A stretch of DNA of 64,000 bases from UBA3210 sp963610315 (GTDB lineage Bacteria > Bacillota_I > Bacilli_A > RFN20 > CAG-449): the NCBI GenBank assembly GCA_963610315.1, contig CAVDMV010000001.1, positions 1 to 64,000 on the forward strand. Direction: 5' to 3'. The notes under the pieces were generated by a model, which saw only the letters and a program-made list of their open reading frames with translations, did no database searches and was not told the DNA's origin. Below, piece after piece: positions 52,483 to 62,163 of the stretch. The stretch's first letter is position 1, and every line of letters starts with the position of its first letter. Position numbers and translations under genes: made by a program.

Positions 52483-53677
52483 TATAATTCTCCTTAATCT
52501 TCTTTATTACTTTAGTTTCAATTTTGCCATCACTAAAGGTAATAGATAAGTTATCATTTTCTTTTACTTGGTTAACGCTAGTGATAATTTCATCATCTAA
52601 ATTTACTAACGAATAACCTTTATTTAATATTAAATAAGGATTTAAAGCTTGTAATCTTCCTTTTAAATTACTAATAGAATGATCTAAAGAAACAATAATT
52701 TCATTCATCCTCAAATTTAATCTTATATTTAATTCTTTATTCTCTTTTAATTTAATTTGATATTTATCATAAGGAGAAATTAAGCCTTTAGAAGCATTTA
52801 TATTTAATAATCTATTTTTATATTGATCAATCTTACGGTTAATTAAAGCATTTAAATTTAATTGACTTGAATTTAGTTCATCGATTAAATCATATTTATT
52901 AGGTGTCGCTTTTACTCCTGCATCAGTTGGAGTAATACAACTCACATCAGAAACTAAATCAATTAATGTCGAATCAATTTGGTGACCGACGGCTGATATA
53001 ATAGGTGTCTCCATCAAAGCAACATAACGAACTAATTCTTCATCATTGAAGCAGAATAAATCTTCGTTAGATCCTCCTCCACGTCCAACAATAATTAAGT
53101 CTACATCAAATGACTTAGTATTTTCTAAAGCTTTAATAATACTCTTAGGTGCATCTTGACCTTGAACTAAACAAGGGAAGATATAAATAGAAGGATTATA
53201 TCTTTTTTGAATTGTGTTAATAATATCGTGTACGGCTGCACCAGTAGATGCGCTTACAATACCGATAGATCTAGGAAATTTAGGAATCTCTTTTTTAGGT
53301 AAAGAGAACAATCCTTCTTTTTCTAGCTTTTTCTTTAATTCTTGTAGCTTTAATAATTCTTTTCCTAGTCCATAAGGCTCCATGTAATAAGCAGTTAAAG
53401 AATAAGTGCCACGCACATCATAAACATCAATCGTTCCTTTAAGAAGCACCTCATCACCATCTTTAGGCACAAAGTTTAATCGAGCCGCGGTAGTTGACCA
53501 CATCTTACAACTTAAAGAACATTTTTCATCTTTAATAGAAAAATAATAATGCCCTTTAAAATCTTTTCTTAGTCCAGAAATTTCTCCTTGCACTAAGATA
53601 TTTTGTAAAGAGGCATTATTTTCGATAATGTATTTAATATATTGATTGATATTTGAAACAGTATAAATAGTATCCAT
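52472..53677 (-). CDS. xseA: Exodeoxyribonuclease VII large subunit
   Basis: A 401-residue catalytic subunit. An N-terminal OB fold (IYTVSNINQYIKYIIENNASLQNILVQGEISGLR, then GHYYFSIKD) precedes the nuclease core: GIVSASTGAAVHDI, the GRGGGSNEDLFCFNDEEL motif and SAVGHQIDSTLIDLVSD with the catalytic His/Asp. A coiled-coil region follows. It lies two bases after nusB. Confidence 0.95.
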   Translation of the reverse strand: MDTIYTVSNINQYIKYIIENNASLQNILVQGEISGLRKDFKGHYYFSIKDEKCSLSCKMWSTTAARLNFVPKDGDEVLLKGTIDVYDVRGTYSLTAYYMEPYGLGKELLKLQELKKKLEKEGLFSLPKKEIPKFPRSIGIVSASTGAAVHDIINTIQKRYNPSIYIFPCLVQGQDAPKSIIKALENTKSFDVDLIIVGRGGGSNEDLFCFNDEELVRYVALMETPIISAVGHQIDSTLIDLVSDVSCITPTDAGVKATPNKYDLIDELNSSQLNLNALINRKIDQYKNRLLNINASKGLISPYDKYQIKLKENKELNIRLNLRMNEIIVSLDHSISNLKGRLQALNPYLILNKGYSLVNLDDEIITSVNQVKENDNLSITFSDGKIETKVIKKIKENYNEQ

Positions 53678-53679
53678 GA

Positions 53680-54099
53680 TTATAAAATCTTATCTAAGAC
53701 TGCATTAATAAAACGATATTCTTTATCGTCTAAATATTTTTTTGCAAGTTCAACCGCGACATTAATCATTGTTGCTTTACTAACATCATCAAAAGAACAA
53801 TATTTTACTTCACCAATTGAAAATAATAATATTGCGTGACCAACGATATTTAAACGATCTAATCTTAATTTTTCCGATAAATGAGAAGCGATGAGCTCAT
53901 CAATTTCACCTTGATTTAATAAAGATTTAACAACTACTTCTTTTGAAAATGTTGGAATACTATCATATTCACTTTCATAAACACCTTCCATAAGTTCTTT
54001 TACATCTGCTTCTTTATTATTTACTTGGTAAAATAAATAGCCATAGACTACTTGCATAATTTTTTCTTGTTCTTGGTTTCTAGATAATTCTTCACTCAT
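53680..54099 (-). CDS. nusB: Transcription antitermination factor NusB
   Basis: A 139-residue all-helical protein that binds boxA RNA with NusE during rRNA transcription. Conserved parts are RNQEQEKIMQVVYGYLFYQ, then EIDELIASHLSEKLRLDRLNIVGHAILLFSIGEV and MINVAVELAKKYLDDKEYRFINAVLDKI. The ATG at 54099 is chosen because GGAGGTT precedes it; an ATG at 54114 would add five residues. It stands between asp23 and xseA as in other Firmicutes. Confidence 0.93.
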   Translation of the reverse strand: MSEELSRNQEQEKIMQVVYGYLFYQVNNKEADVKELMEGVYESEYDSIPTFSKEVVVKSLLNQGEIDELIASHLSEKLRLDRLNIVGHAILLFSIGEVKYCSFDDVSKATMINVAVELAKKYLDDKEYRFINAVLDKIL

Positions 54100-54112
54100 A
54101 TATAACCTCCAC

Positions 54113-54133
54113 AAAAAAATAAGCCGGAGCTTA
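54113..54133 (-). terminator. Short hairpin between asp23 and nusB
   Basis: TAAGC-CGGA-GCTTA (54120-54133) with a run of seven T on the - strand. The stem is only 5 bp, so it is likely a partial terminator that lowers nusB expression. It directly abuts the nusB ribosome site. Confidence 0.45.
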
Positions 54134-54137
54134 CTTT

Positions 54138-54470
54138 TTATTCAATTCCTGCGACTTTGATTTTAATTGAAAATGGAACCATTTCGACCATAGTAGTTAA
54201 GGCCTCTGCGACTTCATCTTGAATTAAAGCACAAATCTTATCAACATTGTTTCCTTTTTTAATAATAACTTGAATATTTACAATAACCTTATTATTAGAA
54301 ATAGAACAATGAACTGGCTTATGAAATCTAAAAGGTGAATTGTTCTTCTTTGTAGTCGAAACACCAATGACTTTATTTGTTACAATTGAAACAATTTGTT
54401 CAAAAGAACTTGTAGAAATAGCCATCTTACCTCTATTTGAATAATTTTGAATAAAAACATAATCTGCCAT
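54138..54470 (-). CDS. Asp23/Gls24 family protein
   Basis: A 110-residue Asp23/Gls24 (YqhY/AmaP-linked) family protein. The pattern includes KMAISTSSFEQIVSIVTNKVIGV, then VIVNIQVIIKKGNNVDKICALIQDEVAEALTTMVEMVPFSIKIKVAGIE, which is the core fold of the family. Members sit at the membrane or influence lipid synthesis (YqhY); the exact role here is unknown. The gene stands just upstream of nusB as yqhY does in Bacillus, behind the promoter at 54499-54527. Confidence 0.9.
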   Translation of the reverse strand: MADYVFIQNYSNRGKMAISTSSFEQIVSIVTNKVIGVSTTKKNNSPFRFHKPVHCSISNNKVIVNIQVIIKKGNNVDKICALIQDEVAEALTTMVEMVPFSIKIKVAGIE

Positions 54471-54498
54471 ATTTCAAAAGCCTCCTTCGATTAAATAT

Positions 54499-54527
54499 AT
54501 TATATTAAATTAATCAATTTATTTCAA
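54499..54527 (-). promoter_or_regulatory. Promoter of asp23-nusB-xseA-xseB
   Basis: On the - strand the -35 TTGAAA (54522-54527) and -10 TATAAT (54499-54504) are separated by 17 bases. Confidence 0.8.
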
Positions 54528-54544
54528 TTAATAGTTAAATTTAT

Positions 54545-54584
54545 TAAGAAAAACACTTTCTAGACGATTTTCTAGAAAGTGTTT
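54545..54584. terminator. Strong terminator after the GH13 gene
   Basis: A 14-bp perfect stem (AAACACTTTCTAGA at 54551-54564 with 54571-54584) and 6-base loop is followed by TTTCTT on the - strand. Confidence 0.9.
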
Positions 54585-54587
54585 AAA

Positions 54588-56087
54588 TTAAATCTTTAAA
54601 ATGACACCTGATTTAACTTGTAATTTATTGTTTTTAACTGCATCTTCTTTTGATGAAAATAAGATTTTTCCTTCAACAGGAACTTCGTGATTGGATAAAT
54701 TGATAATAACTTTAATATCATCTCTTAAATAAGAAATTAATCTTAGTTCGGTGTCTAAGAGAACAAAATCATTATTAAATAGATGAGCGAATTCTTTTCT
54801 TAAAGAAATTAGATTCTTAATATAATTTAATAATGAATTTTCATCTTTTAATGCATCTTCAACGTTATAATTATCGTCGCTTAATGGAAGATATAATTGA
54901 TCAGAAGTAGAAAAACCATTATTTTTTGAGTGATCAAATTTCATTGGAGTACGATCACCAGTACGATGATAACCACCATCTTTTGAAGTTAAATTTTGAT
55001 ATTTAAAACCTAATTCATCACCATAGTAAACAAAAGGAATACCTGGAAGAGTCATTTGAATCATATAGAATAATCTTAATTCTTCATCATTTAAGTATGT
55101 CGCGAGTCTCCAAGTGTCGTGATTACCTGAAATAACTGAAATATGACCATTATTTTCTCTTGCTTCATCAATTTTTTTAACTAAATCTTCTTTAAAGAGT
55201 TTAAAGACTTCGTCATTACCTCCATTAAGAACATTTAAAGAAGAAGAACATTTATTTTCCTTAGTTAAATAATGGAAGAAATCATCTTCATGATCAAGAA
55301 TAAAGTCTGAATCAAAGCCAGCTTTTAAGGCGCGACTTGGCGCGCACCACTCTGAAACTAAGAAGAAATCTTTATGAACTTCTTTTACTTTCTTAAAGAT
55401 ATATTGCCATACTTTAATTGTCGCTTCTTTTTCATCATCATTTTTAACTAGTGAATCAGCCATATCAACTCTAAAGCCATCCGCGCCGTTATTAAGCCAG
55501 AAAATCATGATACTAACAATATAATCTCTCGCTTTAAAAGTTCTTTCATCTTCATAAGACATTTGCCAAGAATATTTTATGTCGTGGTTAAAACCATAAT
55601 TAAATGCTGGTTGATGAGAAAAAAAGTTAACCATATACGCGGCATTACGATCATAACGACCAGAAATTAAAATATAAGGTCTTTCATAATCCCAGACTGA
55701 ATTATTCCAAATGAATAAATCAGAACAATAATTTCTTGTAGGTTTAGCCGATTCTAAGAATAATGGATTTTGTTCACTTGCGTGTCCTGGAACTAAATCA
55801 ACAATAATTTTTAAACCGAGTTCATGAGCTTTAGTTATTAAACTTTTAAAATCATCGATTGTACCAAAACGAGGATCGACACTAAAGAAATCGGAAATAT
55901 CATATCCTCCATCTTTAAAAGGAGATTTATAAAATGGATTTAACCAAATGGCATTAAAGCCTAAACTTTTGACATATTCAAGTTTAGAAGTTATCCCATT
56001 TAAATCACCGATACCATCACCATTTGAATCTTTAAATGATGTAGGATAAATTTCATAAAATATTAAATTATCTTTCCAAGAGCTCAT
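54588..56087 (-). CDS. GH13 alpha-glucosidase/alpha-amylase family enzyme
   Basis: A 499-residue intracellular GH13 glycosidase. It begins WKDNLIFYEIYPTSFKDSNGDGIGDLNGI, typical of the oligo-glucosidase/trehalose-hydrolase branch, with the calcium-like DSNGDGIGD loop. IVDLVPGHAS, GFRVDMADSL (nucleophile Asp), LVSEWCAPS (acid Glu) and SGNHDTWRL (third Asp) are the four conserved regions. GH13 glucosidases usually have DLVxNHxS, so Pro-Gly before His is a small change. No signal peptide is present. It likely degrades maltodextrins, possibly those released from glycogen by pulA. It follows tex by 2 bases. Confidence 0.88.
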   Translation of the reverse strand: MSSWKDNLIFYEIYPTSFKDSNGDGIGDLNGITSKLEYVKSLGFNAIWLNPFYKSPFKDGGYDISDFFSVDPRFGTIDDFKSLITKAHELGLKIIVDLVPGHASEQNPLFLESAKPTRNYCSDLFIWNNSVWDYERPYILISGRYDRNAAYMVNFFSHQPAFNYGFNHDIKYSWQMSYEDERTFKARDYIVSIMIFWLNNGADGFRVDMADSLVKNDDEKEATIKVWQYIFKKVKEVHKDFFLVSEWCAPSRALKAGFDSDFILDHEDDFFHYLTKENKCSSSLNVLNGGNDEVFKLFKEDLVKKIDEARENNGHISVISGNHDTWRLATYLNDEELRLFYMIQMTLPGIPFVYYGDELGFKYQNLTSKDGGYHRTGDRTPMKFDHSKNNGFSTSDQLYLPLSDDNYNVEDALKDENSLLNYIKNLISLRKEFAHLFNNDFVLLDTELRLISYLRDDIKVIINLSNHEVPVEGKILFSSKEDAVKNNKLQVKSGVILKI

Positions 56088-56089
56088 AA

Positions 56090-58258
56090 TTATTCCTTCC
56101 CTACTTGTTTAATTGATAAGCCGATTCTCTTTTTATTTGGATCAACTTGAATAACTTTAACTTTAACAATTTGTCCAATTTTTAACGCATCTAATGGATG
56201 CTTAATAAATTTATCAGAAATTTCTGAAATGTGAACTAGTCCATCTTGGTGAACGCCGATATCAACGAATGCACCAAAGTCAATAATATTTCTAACTGTT
56301 CCATCTAGTTCCATACCAACTTGTAGGTCTTTAATATCAGTGACATCGTTTCTTAAAATTGCTTGGGCATTTAAATCACGGATGTCTCTACCTGGTTTTT
56401 CTAATTCAACAATAATATCTTTTAATGTTTCGATTCCGACATTTAATTTTTGTGCGGTCGCTTCTACATTAATAGAATCTAATTTTTTAATTAAAATTGG
56501 TGATCCTAAATCTTTGATAGAACAACCAATTTCTTTTAATAAATTTAGCGTTATTTCATATGATTCAGGATGAATTCCTGTATTATCTAATGGATAATGA
56601 TCGCTGATACGTAAGAAACCAGCACATTGTTCAAAAGCTTTTTGACCTAATTTAGGAACATTTAATAATTCTTTTCTAGAAGTAAATTCTCCATTTGCTT
56701 CGCGATAAGTAACAATATTAGTCGCGATAGTAGAATTAATTCCAGAAACATAACTTAATAAAGAAGGAGAAGCATGATTTAAATCAACACCAACTAAGTT
56801 AACGCAGTTTTCAACTACGCCTCCTAAAGCTTCGCCTAAATGTTTTTGGTTCATATCGTGTTGATATTGACCAACCCCTATTGATTTAGGATCAATTTTA
56901 ACGAGTTCCGCGAGAGGATCTTGCACTCTTCTAGCTAAAGAGATGGCACTTCTAACCGAAACATCTAAATTAGGGAATTCTTTTGTTCCTAGTTTAGAGG
57001 CGCTATAAACTGAAGCACCTGCCTCATTAGTGATAACATAATCAATTTTACAATTTGGGAATTTATCAAATAAATATTCTTTAATGAATCTTTCTGATTC
57101 TCTTCCACCGGTACCATTACCTAATGAGATTAAATCTACTTTATATTTAGTAATTAAAGAAGCCAGTTTAATACCTTCTTTTTCAAGAATATCTTTTTTA
57201 TCGACTGTTCCATATAAAACGCCAGTATAAAGAACTTTACCTAAACGATCAACAATACCGATTTTACAACCAGTTCTAATACCTGGGTCAAAACCTAAGA
57301 CAACTTTATTTTTAGTAGGTGATTGAAGTAATAATTCTTTTAAATTTGATTTAAATACTTCAATTGAGGTATTTTCACTAGTTTCAAGTAATGAAGAAAA
57401 TACTTCATTATCAATACTAGGTTTAATCAATCTTTTATATGCATCCTCAATCGCTGAAGTTAAGATTTCTTCAAAAGGAGAATTATTCTTAATTATATCT
57501 TTTTTTATATGATTAATATTAGTTTCATCACGTCCTGTAATATCGATTTTTAAAACGCCTAGTTTTTCGCCTCGACTAATCGCGAGAACTCGATGTGAAG
57601 CAATTTTACAAACTGGTTCAGAATAATCATAATATTGAGCAAATTTTTCTAATTCGTCAGCATCTTTTTTATTTAATTTAGTTGTGACGTTAAAATTTTT
57701 AACAACGTTACTTCTAATAAATTTACGATAGTCTGAATTATCAGAAATACTTTCTGCGATAATATCTTTCGCACCTTGGAGGGCATCTTCAATCGTATTA
57801 ATCTTCTTTTCAGGATTAATAAAAGTTTTTGCAAATTCATTTAATTCAGGTTTATTAACTTGTTTTAATAAATAAATGCTTAATTCTTCTAAACCTGCTT
57901 CACGTGCGATTGAGGCTCTAGTTTTCTTCTTAGGTTTATAAGGACGATAGATATCTTCAAGTTCAGATAAAGTACGAGCATTAAATAATGAAGTTTTAAT
58001 TTCATCAGTTAATTTACCTTGTTCTTCAATTGATTTTAATATCGTATCTAAACGATCATAAAAATTATTATAATAAGTATATTTTTCAACAAAGTTTCTT
58101 AAAACTTCATCGCTTAACGAACCAGTTAATTCTTTTCTATAACGGGCAATAAAAGGAACAGAACATCCTTCATTTAATAAAGAGATGACGTTTTCAACTT
58201 GTTTTGATTTTAAAGATAAATCACTTTCAAGTTTTTGATTTATTAATTCTTGATACAT
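56090..58258 (-). CDS. tex: Tex family transcription accessory/RNA-binding protein
   Basis: A 722-residue Tex/YhgF protein. N-terminal helical domains (SVPFIARYRKELTGSLSDEVLRNF, RPYKPKKKTRASIAREAGLE) precede a YqgF-like nuclease-fold core (KVVLGFDPGIRTGCKIGIVD and SLGNGTGGRESE). Helix-hairpin-helix motifs follow (SPSLLSYVSGINSTIATNIVTYREANGEF). A C-terminal S1 domain (LQVGMELDGTVRNIIDFGAFVDIGVHQDGLVHISEI) binds RNA. It associates with transcribing polymerase. It lies upstream of the GH13 gene with a 2-base gap. Confidence 0.95.
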   Translation of the reverse strand: MYQELINQKLESDLSLKSKQVENVISLLNEGCSVPFIARYRKELTGSLSDEVLRNFVEKYTYYNNFYDRLDTILKSIEEQGKLTDEIKTSLFNARTLSELEDIYRPYKPKKKTRASIAREAGLEELSIYLLKQVNKPELNEFAKTFINPEKKINTIEDALQGAKDIIAESISDNSDYRKFIRSNVVKNFNVTTKLNKKDADELEKFAQYYDYSEPVCKIASHRVLAISRGEKLGVLKIDITGRDETNINHIKKDIIKNNSPFEEILTSAIEDAYKRLIKPSIDNEVFSSLLETSENTSIEVFKSNLKELLLQSPTKNKVVLGFDPGIRTGCKIGIVDRLGKVLYTGVLYGTVDKKDILEKEGIKLASLITKYKVDLISLGNGTGGRESERFIKEYLFDKFPNCKIDYVITNEAGASVYSASKLGTKEFPNLDVSVRSAISLARRVQDPLAELVKIDPKSIGVGQYQHDMNQKHLGEALGGVVENCVNLVGVDLNHASPSLLSYVSGINSTIATNIVTYREANGEFTSRKELLNVPKLGQKAFEQCAGFLRISDHYPLDNTGIHPESYEITLNLLKEIGCSIKDLGSPILIKKLDSINVEATAQKLNVGIETLKDIIVELEKPGRDIRDLNAQAILRNDVTDIKDLQVGMELDGTVRNIIDFGAFVDIGVHQDGLVHISEISDKFIKHPLDALKIGQIVKVKVIQVDPNKKRIGLSIKQVGKE

Positions 58259-58277
58259 ATTTTCTCCTAGTAAAGTA

Positions 58278-58300
58278 AATGTTAGGACGAGCCTAACATT
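58278..58300 (-). terminator. Hairpin between leuS and tex
   Basis: AATGTTAGG (58278-58286) pairs perfectly with CCTAACATT (58292-58300) over a 5-base loop. The downstream T run on the - strand is interrupted (TTTACTTTAC), so termination may be partial. Confidence 0.5.
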
Positions 58301-58310
58301 ACTATATTAT

Positions 58311-60713
58311 TTAGATTGCTACAATATTAACAATCTTACCTTTAATAACAATTATTTTCTTAATTGTCTTACCTTCAAGACGAGCTTTAATTCCTTCGTT
58401 ATTTAAAGCGATATCTTCAATTTCTTTTTCACTCGCATCAGTAGGTACTTCAATAATTTCTCTTACTTTGCCGCAGATTTGTACTGCAATCTTAACGCTC
58501 GCTAAAGTAAGTTTTGATTCATCGTATTTTGGCCAACTAACGAAATCAATAATTTCTGTATGACCTAATTTTTCCCAAATTTCACTACAGATGTGAGGAC
58601 AAATAGGTGCGAGAAGTTGAACGAATCCTTCTAAATAAGGTTTATAAATATGTTCTTGTTTATAAACTTCATTAATGAAAATCATCATTTGTGAAATCGC
58701 CGTATTAAATGCCATCGCTTCAAAGTCATTAGTTACTTTCTTAACAGTGAAGTTATAAATATAATCTAATGCATGATCATTTTCTAAAGTAAATTTAGAA
58801 GTAAATGCTTCTTCATCAAATAATCTATAAACTCGGTCTAACCATCTTTTCGCCCCGTCAAGACCAGAATCTGACCAAGGTAAACTTGCTTCAAGAGGTC
58901 CCATAAACATTTCATAAAGTCTTAATGAATCGGCACCATAATCTCTAACAACATCATCTGGGTTAACAACATTACCTTTTGATTTAGACATTTTTTCACC
59001 GTTTGAACCAAGAATCATTCCTTGGTGGAATAATTTCTTAAATGGTTCTTTATGAGAAACGTAACCTTGATCATAAAGGAAATTCATCCAAAATCTAGAA
59101 TATAAGAGGTGACCTACCGCGTGTTCTGTTCCACCGATATAAAGATCAACTGGCATCCAGTGTTTTTCTAATTCTTTATCACAGAAAGTTTCTTCATTAT
59201 TAGGATCAATATATCTTAAATAATACCAAGATGAACCGGCACTACCTGGCATAGTAGAAGATTCTCTTCTTGCAGGTTTTCCGTTATAAGTTAAATTAAT
59301 CCAATCAGTTGCATTTTCTAATGGAGATTTACCATCTTTAGATCTCTTATAATCTTTTACTTCTGGTAAGAGTAAAGGAAGTTCTGTATCTTTTAAAGGA
59401 ACAATTTCATCACCAATAAAGACAACTGGAATTGGTTCACCCCAATATCTTTGACGAGCGAAAATCCATTCTCTTAATTTATAATTAACTTGTTTCTTAC
59501 CAATACCTTTTTCAGTAATGAAATCAATCATCTTATCAATTGCATCTTCTTTATTTAAACCATCTAAGAAAGAAGAATTAATATGAACGCCATCTTGAGT
59601 ATAAGCTTCTTTAGAAATATCTCCGCCTTCAAGAACAGGAACGATATCTAAACCAAATTTCTTCGCAAAAGCATAATCTCTTTCATCATGAGCAGGAACT
59701 GCCATAATTGCCCCTGTTCCATAAGTGATTAATACGTAATCAGAAATCCAAATAGGAATTAATTTATTATTAACTGGGTTAACTGCATAGGCACCAGTAA
59801 AAGCACCAGTCTTTTCTTTATTTAATTCAGTTCTTTCTAAGTCTGATTTACTTGCCGCGAAGTCGATATATTTATTAACTTCTTCTTCGTGTTCAGGAGT
59901 AGTAATCTTTTTAACTAATGGATGTTCAGGTGATAATACGCAGTACGTTGCACCAAATAAAGTATCACAACGAGTAGTAAAGACTGTAAATTTTTCATTA
60001 GTTCCATCGACATTAAAGTCAACTAATGCACCAACTGATTTACCAATCCAGTTTCTTTGAATTTCTTTAGTTGAACTTGGCCAATCAATTTCATCGAGTT
60101 GTTCAAGTAATCTTTCCGCATATTTAGGGATATCAAGTACCCATTGTTTCATATTCTTTCTAACTACTGGATAATTTCCTCTTTCAGAACGACCATTAAT
60201 AACTTCATCGTTAGCTAAAACGGTACCTAATTCTTCACACCAGTTAACTGGCATATCGACTAGTTTTGCTAAACCTTGTTCTAATAATTTTTTAAAAATC
60301 CATTGGGTCCATTTATAGAATTTTGGATCACAAGTAGAAATTTGTTTACTCCAGTCAAAACTAAAACCTAACATCTTAAGTTGTGCAGTAAATGTCTTAA
60401 TGTTTGCTAAAGTAAATCCTTCAGGATGATTACCTGTTTGAATCGCGAATTGTTCAGCTGGTAAACCAAAAGAATCAAATCCCATTGGATGTAAAACATT
60501 ATATCCTTGAGATCTTTTCATTCTTGCCATAATATCAGTCGCAGTATAACCTTCTGGGTGACCGACATGAAGACCTTTTCCACTTGGATAAGGGAACATA
60601 TCTAAAACATAATATTTAGGTTTTGAAAAATCGTGTGTGTCACAAAAATATGTGTTGTTATCATCCCAATATTTTTGCCATTTCTTTTCTATTTCTTGAT
60701 AATTGTAACTCAT
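58311..60713 (-). CDS. leuS: Leucyl-tRNA synthetase
   Basis: An 800-residue class I synthetase of usual bacterial length. It starts YNYQEIEKKWQKYW, followed by MFPYPSGKGLHVGHPEGYTATD with the HIGH motif (HVGH). The CP1 editing domain has TTRCDTLFGATYCVLSPEHP and YGTGAIMAVPAHDERD. The KMSKS loop is GEKMSKSKGNVVNPDD. The ATG at 60713 follows GGAGGACTT; an ATG at 60785 would add 24 residues through the promoter. The leader is short and has no T-box. Confidence 0.97.
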   Translation of the reverse strand: MSYNYQEIEKKWQKYWDDNNTYFCDTHDFSKPKYYVLDMFPYPSGKGLHVGHPEGYTATDIMARMKRSQGYNVLHPMGFDSFGLPAEQFAIQTGNHPEGFTLANIKTFTAQLKMLGFSFDWSKQISTCDPKFYKWTQWIFKKLLEQGLAKLVDMPVNWCEELGTVLANDEVINGRSERGNYPVVRKNMKQWVLDIPKYAERLLEQLDEIDWPSSTKEIQRNWIGKSVGALVDFNVDGTNEKFTVFTTRCDTLFGATYCVLSPEHPLVKKITTPEHEEEVNKYIDFAASKSDLERTELNKEKTGAFTGAYAVNPVNNKLIPIWISDYVLITYGTGAIMAVPAHDERDYAFAKKFGLDIVPVLEGGDISKEAYTQDGVHINSSFLDGLNKEDAIDKMIDFITEKGIGKKQVNYKLREWIFARQRYWGEPIPVVFIGDEIVPLKDTELPLLLPEVKDYKRSKDGKSPLENATDWINLTYNGKPARRESSTMPGSAGSSWYYLRYIDPNNEETFCDKELEKHWMPVDLYIGGTEHAVGHLLYSRFWMNFLYDQGYVSHKEPFKKLFHQGMILGSNGEKMSKSKGNVVNPDDVVRDYGADSLRLYEMFMGPLEASLPWSDSGLDGAKRWLDRVYRLFDEEAFTSKFTLENDHALDYIYNFTVKKVTNDFEAMAFNTAISQMMIFINEVYKQEHIYKPYLEGFVQLLAPICPHICSEIWEKLGHTEIIDFVSWPKYDESKLTLASVKIAVQICGKVREIIEVPTDASEKEIEDIALNNEGIKARLEGKTIKKIIVIKGKIVNIVAI

Positions 60714-60756
60714 AAGTCCTCCATTTAAATATAAATATTTAAATTCATACGATATA

Positions 60757-60785
60757 ATAATAACTTTTCTTTTGAAGTCTATCAA
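60757..60785 (-). promoter_or_regulatory. Promoter of leuS
   Basis: On the - strand the -35 TTGATA (60780-60785) and -10 TATTAT (60757-60762) are separated by 17 bases. Confidence 0.7.
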
Positions 60786-60836
60786 GTGAATTAAGATTTT
60801 AAGACATAAATAAAAGGCTAAATAAGAATGAAAAAA

Positions 60837-62063
60837 TTATTTTTCAATCGCGACTTTATTTAGAATATATTTTTTAAGGTCTAAATAGAAATTACGAAGT
60901 TTACTATATTCTAAGCGAGTATCAAAATTTAAATTTAAGAGATGTTTAAATCGATCCATAAAGATTAAATAATATCCAATAAATAAGGATATATAAACAA
61001 ATGAATTAATATTTGAAATATAGTTCATGATGATAACAACAATCGCGATTAATAAATAAAATAAATAAGATTGAATTCCTTCTTCAATGACATAACTATT
61101 TCCTACTTTATTTAACTTAGTATAAATAGAAGTCAAATTAAATGAAGTATTCATATTAATAAATTGATTTTCTAATTTTGTTAGTTCATATTTCTTTGTA
61201 TTTTTATTGAGTAAAAGAATTTGTTTGGAAGCAAACATGCTTAATACAATTCCAGCAAGAATAAGGATATGCATAATTCCATTATTTATTAAGATACAAG
61301 AAATAAAGATTAAGACGAATAAATCATTAAGCGTCCCATAAACATATTGAATAATCTTTCCTTTTAAAGTTAATATTAAGGTCAGTTCGTTAGAAGATAA
61401 TTTAATATTTTTCTTTTCTGCGACATCTAGAATCTCTTTTATTTCATTATCATAAGCTTTATTTTGTCCAAGTAAGATATAACCTTTTGAAAAACAAGAA
61501 AAACAAATTAAAACCGCGGTGACAATTGTTAAATAAATATTTTGTTTTTCGGTATTTGAACTAATAAAAGAAAATAAATAAATTAAACCGAAATCTAAAA
61601 TTAAAAATGTTAAATATAGAATGATGTAATTGAGATTTAACAATCTTCTTTTTACCTTTATCTTCTTTTTAACACACTTTTTAATAATTAAACTAAAACC
61701 AGTAAATAAGAGTAAAAATTCATTTAGTTCCATTTTAATCTGACCAAAATTAGGATCATTAACAATGACGTAATTTTTATATTTACGCACGAATAAAACA
61801 AAATGAGAAATATTATTATCATTTAATTGAACAATTGAATTAGGATGTTTAAATATTTCTTCTTTTGTAGTTACTTCTACTCCTTCAAGCTCCATATCAT
61901 ATTTAGATGCTATCTTTTTTAAATCAGTAAATGAATAAGCGTTTTTAGTATAATTTCGTTCTAAATTTAAATATTTTCGATTTTTATAAGCATAAGATAA
62001 GCACATTTTTAAGCAAGCATATCCGCAGTCAAATTCATTTTCTTGTAAACATATATATTCCAT
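60837..62063 (-). CDS. C39 peptidase-membrane protein without ATPase domain
   Basis: A 408-residue protein resembling the first two-thirds of a bacteriocin-processing ABC exporter. Residues 1-130 are a C39 cysteine peptidase with an intact site: Gln7, Cys13 (ENEFDCGYACLKM), His87 (ISHFVLF) and Asp103 (VIVNDPNFG). Residues 145-370 hold five to six membrane helices in exporter order. The protein then ends at a normal stop after a basic helix; there is no Walker A, signature or Walker B, which full exporters have over 250 further residues. No separate ATPase lies next door. AGGAGGAAAT precedes the ATG. It would cleave Gly-Gly-type leaders at the membrane, but how export is powered is unclear. 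Confidence 0.8.
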   Translation of the reverse strand: MEYICLQENEFDCGYACLKMCLSYAYKNRKYLNLERNYTKNAYSFTDLKKIASKYDMELEGVEVTTKEEIFKHPNSIVQLNDNNISHFVLFVRKYKNYVIVNDPNFGQIKMELNEFLLLFTGFSLIIKKCVKKKIKVKRRLLNLNYIILYLTFLILDFGLIYLFSFISSNTEKQNIYLTIVTAVLICFSCFSKGYILLGQNKAYDNEIKEILDVAEKKNIKLSSNELTLILTLKGKIIQYVYGTLNDLFVLIFISCILINNGIMHILILAGIVLSMFASKQILLLNKNTKKYELTKLENQFINMNTSFNLTSIYTKLNKVGNSYVIEEGIQSYLFYLLIAIVVIIMNYISNINSFVYISLFIGYYLIFMDRFKHLLNLNFDTRLEYSKLRNFYLDLKKYILNKVAIEK

Positions 62064-62130
62064 AAAATATTTCCTCCTATATATGTTTTTTGCTTAAAAA
62101 ATGAATAATCCTAAAAAAAATTGAATTTTG

Positions 62131-62163
62131 TAAAAAAAAGACTTAGTCTTGCAAACTAAGTCT
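62131..62163 (-). terminator. Terminator of parC, overlapping its stop codon
   Basis: AGACTTAG (62139-62146) pairs with CTAAGTCT (62156-62163). Eight T follow on the - strand. The stop codon (62162-62164) overlaps the stem. Confidence 0.88.

Noticed and set aside
60837..62063. Frameshift as the cause of the missing ATPase domain
   Set aside because: No Walker or signature motifs were found in any frame of the short gap before leuS, so this is a real end rather than a broken frame in this copy.
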